DNA from: Limiplasma pullistercoris | GTDB lineage: Bacteria; Bacillota; Clostridia; Christensenellales; Aristaeellaceae | Length of the DNA: 11,261 nt | Assembly (NCBI GenBank): GCA_018715165.1 | Contig: DVMC01000043.1 | Span: 1-11,261 of the forward strand | Direction of reading: 5' to 3' | Part shown: positions 1-6,490 of the stretch, one piece after another | How positions within the stretch are numbered: the stretch's first letter is position 1 | How the letters are laid out: each line of letters starts with the position of its first letter | Position numbers and translations under genes: made by a program | Notes under the pieces: model-generated | Seen by the model: the letters and a program-made list of their open reading frames with translations, nothing else | Databases searched by the model: none | What the model was told of the DNA's origin: nothing

Positions 1-404
1 CCCTTGGGGTCGAAGTCGCTGCCGCCCTTGCCGCCGCCGATGGGCAGGCCGGTGAGGCTGTTCTTGAGCACCTGCTCAAAGCCCAGGAACTTGAGGATGG
101 ACAGGTTCACGCTGGGATGCAGGCGCAGTCCACCCTTATAGGGACCGATGGCGCTGTTGTACTGCACGCGGTAGCCGCGGTTGACCTGCGTGCGGCCCTG
201 ATCGTCCACCCAGGGCACGCGGAACATGATGACCCGCTCCGGCTCAACGAAACGGTCCAGCAGGCCCGCCTTCTCATATTCCGGGTGCTTGTCGAACACC
301 GGAGAGAGGCTTTCCAGAATCTCGGTGGCTGCCTGGAGAAACTCGCTTTCATGGGCATTGCGCTGCTTGAGGCCCTCAAGCACGCGGGACGTGTAAGCAT
401 TCAT
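1..404 (-). CDS. gdhA: NADP-type glutamate dehydrogenase, N-terminal part (cut by window edge)
   Basis: The first 134 codons of a glutamate dehydrogenase read leftward off the window edge. The enzyme interconverts glutamate with 2-oxoglutarate plus ammonia in the cytoplasm, and the hexameric NADP form usually assimilates ammonia. The translation starts MNAYTSRVLEGLK and carries two family hallmarks: PYKGGLR (about residues 88-94, the glutamate-binding lysine) and GGGKGGSDFDPK (about 123-134, the catalytic lysine is K126). This matches the bacterial NADP-specific class (E. coli GdhA type). The start is ATG at 404, with an AAAGGGG-like ribosome site 8 bases upstream. It has its own promoter in the gap after recF. 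The nucleotide-binding domain lies outside the window, so coenzyme preference rests on resemblance only. Confidence 0.93.
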   Translation of the reverse strand, partial: MNAYTSRVLEGLKQRNAHESEFLQAATEILESLSPVFDKHPEYEKAGLLDRFVEPERVIMFRVPWVDDQGRTQVNRGYRVQYNSAIGPYKGGLRLHPSVNLSILKFLGFEQVLKNSLTGLPIGGGKGGSDFDPK

Positions 405-483
405 CGGTAAAACCCCTTTCTTAAAACCGGTCAAAGCTGTGGTTTGTTTCGGTAAACTGGATTCATCTCGAAACATCCCGTGT

Positions 484-489
484 ATTATA
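484..489 (-). promoter_or_regulatory. gdhA promoter, extended -10 element
   Basis: On the minus strand a perfect TATAAT is preceded directly by TGT, which makes an extended -10 (TGn-TATAAT). The -35 region 17 bases upstream is only T-rich and not a good match, as is common with extended -10 promoters. Transcription would begin near 477, giving a leader of about 73 bases before the gdhA ATG at 404. The gap 405-562 is much more AT-rich than the flanking genes. I see no convincing terminator for recF in it. Confidence 0.6.
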
Positions 490-562
490 ACACAGATTTG
501 CAGCCAGAAAAAGCAAATTCTGCAGGATGGCGTGCTTGAAATTGCATTTGTTTTGTATTGCA

Positions 563-1684
563 TTACGCAGGCGATAGACAGGCCTCGCCATCCTCCCCCT
601 GGGACACACGCAAGAAGGCGTCCGCGTGCGCGTCGGCGGCGTCCTGCCGATCGGTGCAGGTGATGAGGGTCTGCACGCCTTCGGTGCTTTTGAGCAGCGC
701 GCTGCGCCGGCGCACGTCCAGCTCGCTGAACACGTCGTCCAGAAGCAACGTGGGCGGCTCGCCCATCTCGTTTTCAATCAGACGGATCTCTCCCAGCTTC
801 ATGCTCAGCACCGCCGTGCGCATCTGCCCCTGACTGCCGAAGGCGCGCAGCTCCCTACCGCACAGCGTCAGGCTCATATCGTCCCGGTGCGGACCGAAGG
901 AGGTGAACAGGCGCTGGATGTCCTCCGCGCGCGTGCGGTGCAGGCCCGCAAGCATATCCCGGTAGGGTGTGTCGGTCCGGCTCAGAGGGCCGGCATAGCT
1001 GAGCGAGAACGTTTCGCCCGGCGTTTCGGCAATGGCCGCGTACTGCTCGGCGGCGCTGCGGCTGAGTTCCTCCAGGAACCAGCGCCGCGCGCCCACGATG
1101 GGCACGCACGCGGCGGCAAGCTGCTCGTCCCAGGTGTCAAGCTGGTTGGCAAAGTCGTTGACCCCGGCGACGCGGTTCTGCTTAAGCAGGGCGTTTCGCC
1201 GCTCCAGCACGCTCAGATAGGTTTTCAGCGCCCGCAGGTAGCTGGGCCGGATCTGGCTGAGCTGCATATCCAGAAACCGTCTGCGCATCACGGGGCCGTC
1301 CCGCACGATGCGCAGGTCCTCCGGTGAAAACATCACCGTTGTGGCATGGCCCATCAGATCGGCCACGCGCTGGGCGGGCTTGCCGTAGAGCAGCACCCGC
1401 TTCTTGGGCTTTTCCAGCGGATAGAGGCGTACCTCCACCTCGTGCGCGCCGTCCAGCCGCCTGGTCTGACCATGGACGAGCGCCACGTTCGCCCCGGCGG
1501 CGATCATCTCCCGGTCGTTGGCGGTGCGGTGGCTGCGGCCCACCGACAACAGGTGCATGGCCTCCAGCAGATTGGTCTTTCCGCTGCCGTTGGGTCCATA
1601 AAGCACCGTAATGCCCGGATGAGGCGACAGCTCCAATGAATCATAGTTGCGGAAGCGGGCCAGCCGGAGGGAGGTAAAGCGCAT
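563..1684 (-). CDS. recF: DNA replication and repair protein RecF
   Basis: This gene encodes 373 residues, a normal length for RecF, the SMC-like ATPase that helps load RecA at single-stranded gaps through RecO and RecR. It has Walker A GPNGSGKT (residues 30-37), the ABC signature SQGQ (284-287), Walker B LLLDD (313-317) and the D-loop SELD (320-323). The N-terminus MRFTSLRLARFRNY is typical of RecF. ATG at 1684 is chosen because a GGGAGG site lies 11 bases upstream and homology begins here. The frame stays open a further 27 codons upstream, but that stretch crosses the promoter. RecF genes normally sit in dnaA-dnaN-recF-gyrB. Here recF stands alone, with gdhA downstream and a divergent operon upstream. 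Confidence 0.96.
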   Translation of the reverse strand: MRFTSLRLARFRNYDSLELSPHPGITVLYGPNGSGKTNLLEAMHLLSVGRSHRTANDREMIAAGANVALVHGQTRRLDGAHEVEVRLYPLEKPKKRVLLYGKPAQRVADLMGHATTVMFSPEDLRIVRDGPVMRRRFLDMQLSQIRPSYLRALKTYLSVLERRNALLKQNRVAGVNDFANQLDTWDEQLAAACVPIVGARRWFLEELSRSAAEQYAAIAETPGETFSLSYAGPLSRTDTPYRDMLAGLHRTRAEDIQRLFTSFGPHRDDMSLTLCGRELRAFGSQGQMRTAVLSMKLGEIRLIENEMGEPPTLLLDDVFSELDVRRRSALLKSTEGVQTLITCTDRQDAADAHADAFLRVSQGEDGEACLSPA

Positions 1685-1723
1685 GGAGGCAAGGACCTCC
1701 CTTTCACAAAAAATGATAGAAAC

Positions 1724-1729
1724 AGTATA
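1724..1729 (-). promoter_or_regulatory. recF promoter, extended -10 element
   Basis: On the minus strand TATACT is preceded by TGC, an extended -10. A weak TGGCAC lies 18 bases further upstream as a possible -35. The predicted transcript starts about 33 bases before the recF ATG at 1684. This supports 1684 as the start, because the longer open frame would begin upstream of the promoter. Confidence 0.55.
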
Positions 1730-1754
1730 GCACATTTTGCGTCCACTGTGCCAC

Positions 1755-1784
1755 TTGTGTTTCATGGGCGCTTTATGGTAGGAT
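1755..1784 (+). promoter_or_regulatory. Promoter of the FAD oxidoreductase / ECF / HAD operon
   Basis: TTGTGT (1755-1760) and TAGGAT (1779-1784) are separated by 18 bases, and TGG directly before the -10 gives an extended -10. Transcription would start near 1791, about 36 bases before the ATG at 1827. It is back to back with the recF promoter in a short divergent region. Both hexamers deviate from consensus, so this is a moderate call. Confidence 0.42.
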
Positions 1785-1826
1785 AGGCGTGTTTGATTTT
1801 TGCATGTTCAGGGGGGAAGTACGGCC

Positions 1827-3458
1827 ATGCTGCGCCTTCATCAATTGGAGCTGTCGCTGGATGACGCCGCCACCTTTGATCCTTCGTGCCTGCGGCGCCT
1901 GTGCGCGCAGCGCCTGCACCTCAGCGAAAAGGCCGTGGCCGAAGCGCGCCTGGTCAAGCGCAGCGTGGATGCCCGCAGCCGGGGCGGCGTGCATTTTTCC
2001 CTGACGGCGGATGTCACGCTGGCCCAGGGGGGTGAGGCGGAGGAAAAGCGGCTGGCCTCCCGCTTCAAGCCCAACCAGGTCACGGTGATCAGCGGGCCCG
2101 CCGCCGGAGAAACCCCGGACGTGTTCGGCCTGAAGCTGCCGCCCTGGCCTGCGGATAAGGGACGGCCGCTGGTGGTGGGCGCTGGGCCGGCGGGGCTGTT
2201 CTGCGCGCTGGCGCTGGCGGCGCGCGGGGCGCGGCCCATCCTGGTGGAACGCGGGAAACCCGTGGAGGCCCGCTCGCGGGATGTGGAGCAGCTGGAAACA
2301 CGCGGGGAGATGGACCCCGAAAGCAATGTGCTCTTTGGCGAGGGCGGCGCGGGCGCGTTTTCGGACGGAAAGCTCACCTGCGGGCTGAACAGCCCGCACA
2401 TCCGCACGGTGCTGGGCACGCTGGTGCGCTGCGGCGCCCCGGAAGAAATTCTGGTGGCCCAGCGGCCCCACATCGGGACCGATGAGCTGCGGCGCGTGCT
2501 GGTGGGCATGCGCGCGGCGCTGACGCGCCTGGGGGCCGAGATCCGCTTTGAAACCCGCCTGGCGGGCCTGATTCTGCAAAAGGGACGGGTGACGGGCGCG
2601 CGCCTGGCTGGCGCCGCCGGCGAGGAAGAGCTGGCCACGGACACCGTATGCCTGGCCATCGGCCACAGCGCGCGCGACACCTACGAATGGCTCTGCTCCC
2701 TGGGCCTGCCCATGCAGCAGAAGCCCTTTGCCATCGGCGTGCGCATCGAGCATCTGCAGCGCGACATCGACCGCGCGCAGTATGGCCCCTCGGCAGGGCA
2801 TCCGGCGCTTCCCCCGGCGGAATACAAGCTCAACGCACCCACGCCGGACGGGCGCGGGGTGTACACCTTCTGCATGTGCCCCGGCGGCCGGGTCATCAAC
2901 GCCTCCAGCGAACCGGGCGGCGTGAATGTCAACGGCATGAGCCGCCATGCGCGTGATGGGCGCAACGCCAACGCGGCCGTGCTGGTGGGCGTCCGCCCCG
3001 ACGACTTCGGCGGCGAGCATCCCCTGGCGGGCGTGTATTTGCAGCGGCGCATCGAGCAGGCGGCCTTCCGCTGCGCGGGCGGCGCGCTGCGCGCGCCCTG
3101 CCAGCGCGTGGGCGATTTTCTCGCCGGTCGTCCAAGCGCCTCGCTGGGAAGCGTGGCACCCACCTACCTGCCCGGCGTGACGCCGGGGGATATGCGCGCC
3201 TTTCTCCCGGAATTCATCACCGACGACCTGCGCCTGGCCCTGCCCAAGCTGGGCCAGCGCCTCAAGGGGTTCGATCACCCCGACGCCCTGCTCACCGGGC
3301 CGGAGACGCGCTCCTCGGCGCCGGTACGCATTCTGCGAAACCCGCGCCGGGAGAGCGCCATTGCCGGTCTGTATCCCCTGGGCGAGGGCGCGGGCTATGC
3401 GGGCGGCATCGTCTCCGCCGCGGTGGACGGGCTCTGCGCGGGAATGGACATCGACTAA
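1827..3458 (+). CDS. FAD-dependent oxidoreductase of the COG2509 type, substrate unknown
   Basis: This gene encodes 543 residues. An N-terminal domain of about 80-110 residues precedes a Rossmann dinucleotide-binding motif, VVGAGPAGLFCALAL (116-130), ending in an acidic residue (E141) that should bind the FAD ribose. A glycine-rich GEGGAGAFSDGKL (171-183) and a C-terminal GEGAGYAGGIVSAA (about 519-532) complete the FAD-binding pattern. This architecture matches the uncharacterised FAD-dependent dehydrogenases of COG2509, whose substrate is not known to me. ATG at 1827 is chosen because an AGGGGGG ribosome site ends 10 bases upstream. An in-frame TTG at 1800 would place the ribosome site inside the coding region. 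There is no signal peptide, so it is probably cytoplasmic. The next gene starts 22 bases after its stop, suggesting an operon. Confidence 0.88.
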   Translation: MLRLHQLELSLDDAATFDPSCLRRLCAQRLHLSEKAVAEARLVKRSVDARSRGGVHFSLTADVTLAQGGEAEEKRLASRFKPNQVTVISGPAAGETPDVFGLKLPPWPADKGRPLVVGAGPAGLFCALALAARGARPILVERGKPVEARSRDVEQLETRGEMDPESNVLFGEGGAGAFSDGKLTCGLNSPHIRTVLGTLVRCGAPEEILVAQRPHIGTDELRRVLVGMRAALTRLGAEIRFETRLAGLILQKGRVTGARLAGAAGEEELATDTVCLAIGHSARDTYEWLCSLGLPMQQKPFAIGVRIEHLQRDIDRAQYGPSAGHPALPPAEYKLNAPTPDGRGVYTFCMCPGGRVINASSEPGGVNVNGMSRHARDGRNANAAVLVGVRPDDFGGEHPLAGVYLQRRIEQAAFRCAGGALRAPCQRVGDFLAGRPSASLGSVAPTYLPGVTPGDMRAFLPEFITDDLRLALPKLGQRLKGFDHPDALLTGPETRSSAPVRILRNPRRESAIAGLYPLGEGAGYAGGIVSAAVDGLCAGMDID

Positions 3459-3480
3459 ACCAATGAACGGAGGTACCGCC

Positions 3481-4008
3481 ATGAACACCAAACGCCTTGT
3501 GACCGTCGCTGTCCTGATTGCTCTCTACACGGTGCTCAGCCTGTTTTCCGCCAGCCTGGGGCTGATCAAGCTCACCTTTGAATCCTTCCCCGTGCTGGTG
3601 GCCAGCCTGATGTTCGGCTGGGTGGACGGCCTGCTGGTGGGCGCGGTGGGCGGCTTCCTCAACCAGATGCTCACCTACGGCTTCACCGTGACCACGCTGA
3701 TGTGGATTTTTCCCAACGCCGTGCGCGGCCTGCTGGTGGGCCTGTACGCCAAGAAGCACGGCCTCAACCTGACCATGAAGCAGACGGCGGGCATCGTGCT
3801 GGTCACCAGCCTGCTGGTGACGGCGCTCAACACCGCCGCCCTCTACATCGACAGCCAGATCTTCCACTACCCCATCAGCCTGACCGTGGGCGCCATCGCG
3901 CTGCGCTTCCTCTCCTCGGTCGTGATGGCGGCCATCTATACGCTGGTCACGCCCCGCACGGTGGCGCTCCTGCGCCGCGCCGGCGCGAGCGCTCGCAACC
4001 ATGAGTGA
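3481..4008 (+). CDS. ECF transporter S component (vitamin/cofactor uptake, substrate unassigned)
   Basis: This is a 175-residue, very hydrophobic protein with about six membrane segments (roughly 7-23, 33-47, 50-68, 73-91, 104-123, 137-158) and a short basic tail. The small-residue-rich first helix, the loop with LTFESFPV and the segment GWVDGLLVGAVGGFLNQML fit substrate-binding S components of energy-coupling factor transporters. The closest look is the folate-like group, but I cannot assign the vitamin. No EcfA ATPase or EcfT gene is present in the window, so it would use a shared energising module encoded elsewhere. ATG at 3481 has GGAGG 8 bases upstream. The frame is open further upstream, but that part overlaps the preceding gene out of frame. 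Its last codons overlap an upstream ATG of the HAD gene. Confidence 0.82.
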   Translation: MNTKRLVTVAVLIALYTVLSLFSASLGLIKLTFESFPVLVASLMFGWVDGLLVGAVGGFLNQMLTYGFTVTTLMWIFPNAVRGLLVGLYAKKHGLNLTMKQTAGIVLVTSLLVTALNTAALYIDSQIFHYPISLTVGAIALRFLSSVVMAAIYTLVTPRTVALLRRAGASARNHE

Positions 4009-4021
4009 AAGGTGGAGCGGT

Positions 4022-4699
4022 ATGATTCGCGGCGTTCTATTCGACATGGACGGCGTGCTGCTGGACACCGAGCGCCTGGGCAGCCAGCTGTTTGAGCGGG
4101 CGTGCGTCCGGCGCGGATACGCCGTGCCCGAAAACCTGTTCCTGCGCATGCTGGGCTGCACGGCGCAGGCGGGATTCGACGTGCTCCGGGAGACGTTCGG
4201 TCCAGATTTTCCCTGTCAGGCCGTGATGGACGAGATGCATCAGGGGATTTTCCACACGGCGGTCACCACCGGCCTGCCCACCAAGCAGGGGCTGGCCGAA
4301 TGCCTGGCGGGGCTTCGGGCGCGGTCCCTTCGCGTGGCCCTGGCCACCAGCACCGACCGTGCCATCGTCGAGCGCTATGTCCAGGCGACGCCCGCCATGC
4401 AGGATGCTTTCGACGTGATGGTCTGCGGCCCGGAGGGAGGGCGTAGCAAGCCCGAACCGGACATCTACCTGGAGGCCGCGCGCAGGCTGGGACTCGCCCC
4501 CGGCGAATGCCTGGGCGTGGAGGACAGCCGAAACGGCCTGCGCAGCCTGACGGCGGCCGGCTGCGTCAGCGTGATGATTCCCGATCTTCTCCCCTACGAC
4601 GAGAGCCTGGCGCCCTATGTGCGGTACCGGCTGTCGCACCTGGGCCAGCTGTGCGCGCTGGCGGACCGGCTCAATCTGGAGGCGCGGGCGCGGTCATGA
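4022..4699 (+). CDS. HAD-superfamily hydrolase, beta-phosphoglucomutase/phosphatase type
   Basis: This gene encodes 225 residues with all four HAD motifs: DMDGV (nucleophile D8, acid/base D10), LATSTD (motif II, S110), the motif III lysine in RSKPEP (K143) and the metal-binding GVEDS (E167, D168). A helical cap of type C1 lies between motifs I and II. Relatives are small phosphatases or phosphomutases acting on sugar phosphates or nucleotides, and the substrate cannot be read from sequence. I choose ATG at 4022 because AAAGGTGGAG lies just upstream and MIRGVLFDMDG is the usual beginning. ATG at 4001 would add seven residues and overlap the preceding gene by 8 bases. It is the third gene of the operon, and its stop interlocks with the stop of the convergent gene. 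Confidence 0.92.
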   Translation: MIRGVLFDMDGVLLDTERLGSQLFERACVRRGYAVPENLFLRMLGCTAQAGFDVLRETFGPDFPCQAVMDEMHQGIFHTAVTTGLPTKQGLAECLAGLRARSLRVALATSTDRAIVERYVQATPAMQDAFDVMVCGPEGGRSKPEPDIYLEAARRLGLAPGECLGVEDSRNGLRSLTAAGCVSVMIPDLLPYDESLAPYVRYRLSHLGQLCALADRLNLEARARS

Positions 4700-4966
4700 C
4701 CGGTCCCGGCGTTCCCTCCGCTTATGAACGAGCCAGACGATCAGCCCCGCGCCCAGCGCAAGCAGCGCTGCGCCCAGTGCGATCAGCAGCCAGCTTTGGG
4801 TCGTGATCCCCGCCCATACCAGCAGGCCGGTCACCCCCGCAAACAAAACCAGCAGGATGCCCGCCAGCGCAAGCCGGGCGTATAACGACTTCCGCCGTGC
4901 ATGGGCGGATTCCATGGCGCCTTCGAATATCAGTTCAAGCGCCAGCTCGATCAAATCATCCAGCAT
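4694..4966 (-). CDS. Small two-helix membrane protein, function unknown
   Basis: This gene encodes 90 residues. An acidic, amphipathic N-terminal part (about 1-20, MLDDLIELALELIFEGAMES) and a basic patch (HARRKSLYAR) are followed by two hydrophobic helices (about 30-52 and 58-80). The tail KRRERRDRS is strongly basic and, by the positive-inside rule, probably cytoplasmic. Translation is supported by an AGGGGGGA site 7 bases before ATG 4966 and by a good promoter at 5050-5078. I recognise no named family. Small proteins of this shape occur in Clostridia, but their role is unknown to me. It is convergent with the HAD gene (6-base overlap) and divergent from murA. Because it is short and GC-rich, chance reading is possible, but the promoter and ribosome site make it likely real. 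Confidence 0.72.
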   Translation of the reverse strand: MLDDLIELALELIFEGAMESAHARRKSLYARLALAGILLVLFAGVTGLLVWAGITTQSWLLIALGAALLALGAGLIVWLVHKRRERRDRS

Positions 4967-4991
4967 GTGTCCATCCCCCCTGTATTTCCAG

Positions 4992-5027
4992 GCGGCCCCG
5001 GTACCCGCAGACGCGGAACGGGGCCGC
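4992..5027. other. GC-rich inverted repeat (leader hairpin or plus-strand terminator)
   Basis: GCGGCCCCG (4992-5000) and CGGGGCCGC (5019-5027) form a perfect 9-bp stem. The 18-base loop can form an inner CCGC/GCGG stem. On the plus strand it is followed by a T-rich but broken run (TTCGTTCTCT), so it may end transcripts from the HAD operon before murA. On the minus strand it falls inside the predicted leader of the small membrane gene, ahead of its ribosome site, with no T-run after it. Confidence 0.5.
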
Positions 5028-5049
5028 TTCGTTCTCTCTGTCCCTGCGC

Positions 5050-5078
5050 ATCATACCATGGGACAAACCGCTTTTCAA
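5050..5078 (-). promoter_or_regulatory. Promoter of the small membrane protein gene
   Basis: On the minus strand TTGAAA (5073-5078) and TATGAT (5050-5055) are separated by exactly 17 bases, with TGG just before the -10 giving an extended -10. Each hexamer has five of six consensus bases. Transcription would begin near 5043, giving a leader of about 77 bases that contains the hairpin at 4992-5027. Confidence 0.68.
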
Positions 5079-5095
5079 GGCGCCTGCGCCCAGCG

Positions 5096-5124
5096 TTGCA
5101 AAGTGTGGAAAAAACATGTATAAT
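5096..5124 (+). promoter_or_regulatory. murA promoter
   Basis: TTGCAA (5096-5101) and a perfect TATAAT (5119-5124) are 17 bases apart, a textbook sigma-A arrangement. Transcription would start near 5131, giving a murA leader of about 64 bases. It is back to back with the promoter at 5050-5078, with only 17 bases between the two -35 elements, so the two may influence each other. Confidence 0.75.
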
Positions 5125-5165
5125 GAAAAATGGTCCTTTGCATCATGCCTGCCTTTTGGCAAAGC

Positions 5166-5194
5166 GAGGTGATTGGCGGCCTTGGGCCGTACCT
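5166..5194 (+). promoter_or_regulatory. murA ribosome-binding site with intervening hairpin
   Basis: GAGGTGAT (5166-5173) is an eight-base match to the extended Shine-Dalgarno sequence, but it ends 21 bases before the ATG at 5195, too far for normal initiation. Between them CGGCC (5177-5181) and GGCCG (5185-5189) form a hairpin that could loop out 13 bases. Alternatively AGGT (5167-5170) can pair with ACCT (5191-5194), extending the hairpin and hiding the ribosome site. Which state forms is inference. Confidence 0.5.
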
Positions 5195-6460
5195 ATGAGC
5201 AGCAAGGATAAAATGCTTATCACAGGCGGTCATCCCCTGATGGGCGAGATCACCGTCAGCGGCGGCAAGAACACGGCTGTAGCGGTCATTCCCGCCGTGC
5301 TCCTGTGCGATGAGCCCTGCACCATTGAAAACCTGCCGGACATCGACGATGTGCACGCCCTGATCGAGATTCTGCAAAAACTGGGGGCGGAAACGGAGTA
5401 TGTGCCGGGCAGATACCTCACCGTGGACCCGCGTGGCGCGACGGGCTATCGCGTGCCCTTTTCATTGACCAAGCGCCTGCGCGCCAGCTATTACCTGCTG
5501 GGCGCGCTGCTGGGGCGCGGGGGCCGGGCCGAGGTGGCCTATCCCGGCGGATGCGACATCGGCAGCAGGCCCATTGACCAGCACTTGAAGGGCTTTGCGG
5601 CGCTGGGCGCGGAGATCGAGGATCGCGGCGGCATGGTGTATGCCAACGCGGAACGCCTGCTGGGCGGCGACGTGTTTTTCGACATGGTCACCGTAGGCGG
5701 CACCATCAATGTGATGCTGGCTGCGGCGCGCGCCGAGGGTACCACCGTGATCTACAACGCGGCCAAGGAGCCCCACATCGTGGACCTGGCCAACTTCCTC
5801 AACAGCATGGGCGCGCGCGTCAAGGGCGCGGGCACGGATGTGATCCGCATCCGCGGCATGCAGCATCTGCACCACTGCACCTATACCGTCATTCCCGACC
5901 AGATCGAAACCGGCACGCTGATGATCGCCGCCGCCGCCACCCGAGGCGATGTGACCATCCATGGCTGCATCCCCACGCACATGGAGGCGCTGACGGCTAA
6001 ACTTCTGGAGATGGGCGTGCGCGTCACCGAAAACGACGACTCCATCCGCGTGCGGCCCCAGGGCGAGCAGCGGGCAGTGAACGTCAAGACACAGGTATAC
6101 CCCGGCTTTCCCACCGACCTGCAACAGCCCATGACGGCGCTTTTGTGCATGGCGCACGGTACCTCCACCGTGTGCGAAACCATTTTCGAGCAGCGCTTCA
6201 AGCATCTGGACGAGCTTAGGCGCATGGGCGCGCACATCAAGCTGGTGGACCGCACCGTGCTCATCGAGGGCGTGCGCGAGCTTTATGGCGCGCCCGTGAC
6301 CGTGACCGACCTGCGGGCGGGCGCGGCGCTGGTGGTGGCGGGCCTGATGGCCAAGGGCGTGACGGAAATCTACGAAACGTCCTATATCGACCGCGGATAC
6401 GAGCGCATCGAGGAAAAGCTGCGCGCGCTGGGCGCGGAGATCCGCCGCGAAAAGATCTGA
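5195..6460 (+). CDS. murA: UDP-N-acetylglucosamine 1-carboxyvinyltransferase
   Basis: MurA transfers enolpyruvate from PEP to UDP-GlcNAc, the first committed step of peptidoglycan synthesis, in the cytoplasm. The 421-residue product is of normal length. SGGKNTAV carries the conserved Lys-Asn pair (K25, N26). The active-site loop YPGGCDIGSRPIDQH contains the catalytic cysteine (C120), which fosfomycin alkylates in this family. DLRAGAAL near the C-terminus is also typical. ATG 5195 (MSSKDKMLITGG) is preferred by length, but its ribosome site is distant. ATG 5213, six residues later, has only a close AAGGA, so the start is uncertain. The open frame upstream crosses the promoter and is not used. 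The J-domain gene follows 30 bases after the stop. Confidence 0.95.
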   Translation: MSSKDKMLITGGHPLMGEITVSGGKNTAVAVIPAVLLCDEPCTIENLPDIDDVHALIEILQKLGAETEYVPGRYLTVDPRGATGYRVPFSLTKRLRASYYLLGALLGRGGRAEVAYPGGCDIGSRPIDQHLKGFAALGAEIEDRGGMVYANAERLLGGDVFFDMVTVGGTINVMLAAARAEGTTVIYNAAKEPHIVDLANFLNSMGARVKGAGTDVIRIRGMQHLHHCTYTVIPDQIETGTLMIAAAATRGDVTIHGCIPTHMEALTAKLLEMGVRVTENDDSIRVRPQGEQRAVNVKTQVYPGFPTDLQQPMTALLCMAHGTSTVCETIFEQRFKHLDELRRMGAHIKLVDRTVLIEGVRELYGAPVTVTDLRAGAALVVAGLMAKGVTEIYETSYIDRGYERIEEKLRALGAEIRREKI

Positions 6461-6490
6461 TTCCCGTTCGCAGGGCCGCGCTGATGGGAG

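Noticed and set aside
289..296. A perfect Spo0A box match (TTGTCGAA) near gdhA
   Set aside because: It lies well inside the gdhA coding region, encoding Phe-Asp-Lys on the minus strand, with no promoter around it. A seven-base motif occurs by chance.
439..663. A plus-strand open frame of 74 codons between gdhA and recF
   Set aside because: It has no ribosome site, covers the gdhA promoter region and ends inside recF in antisense with an Arg-rich composition.
1773..3491. A 572-codon open frame on the minus strand opposite the FAD oxidoreductase gene
   Set aside because: Its translation is low-complexity and rich in Arg, Ala, Gly, His and Gln, and shows no domain. The opposite strand encodes a clear FAD enzyme. 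Long antisense frames are expected in such GC-rich codon usage.
4901..5194. A longer murA reading frame extending 98 codons upstream
   Set aside because: It runs through both divergent promoters and antisense to the small membrane gene. The extra residues are not part of MurA.
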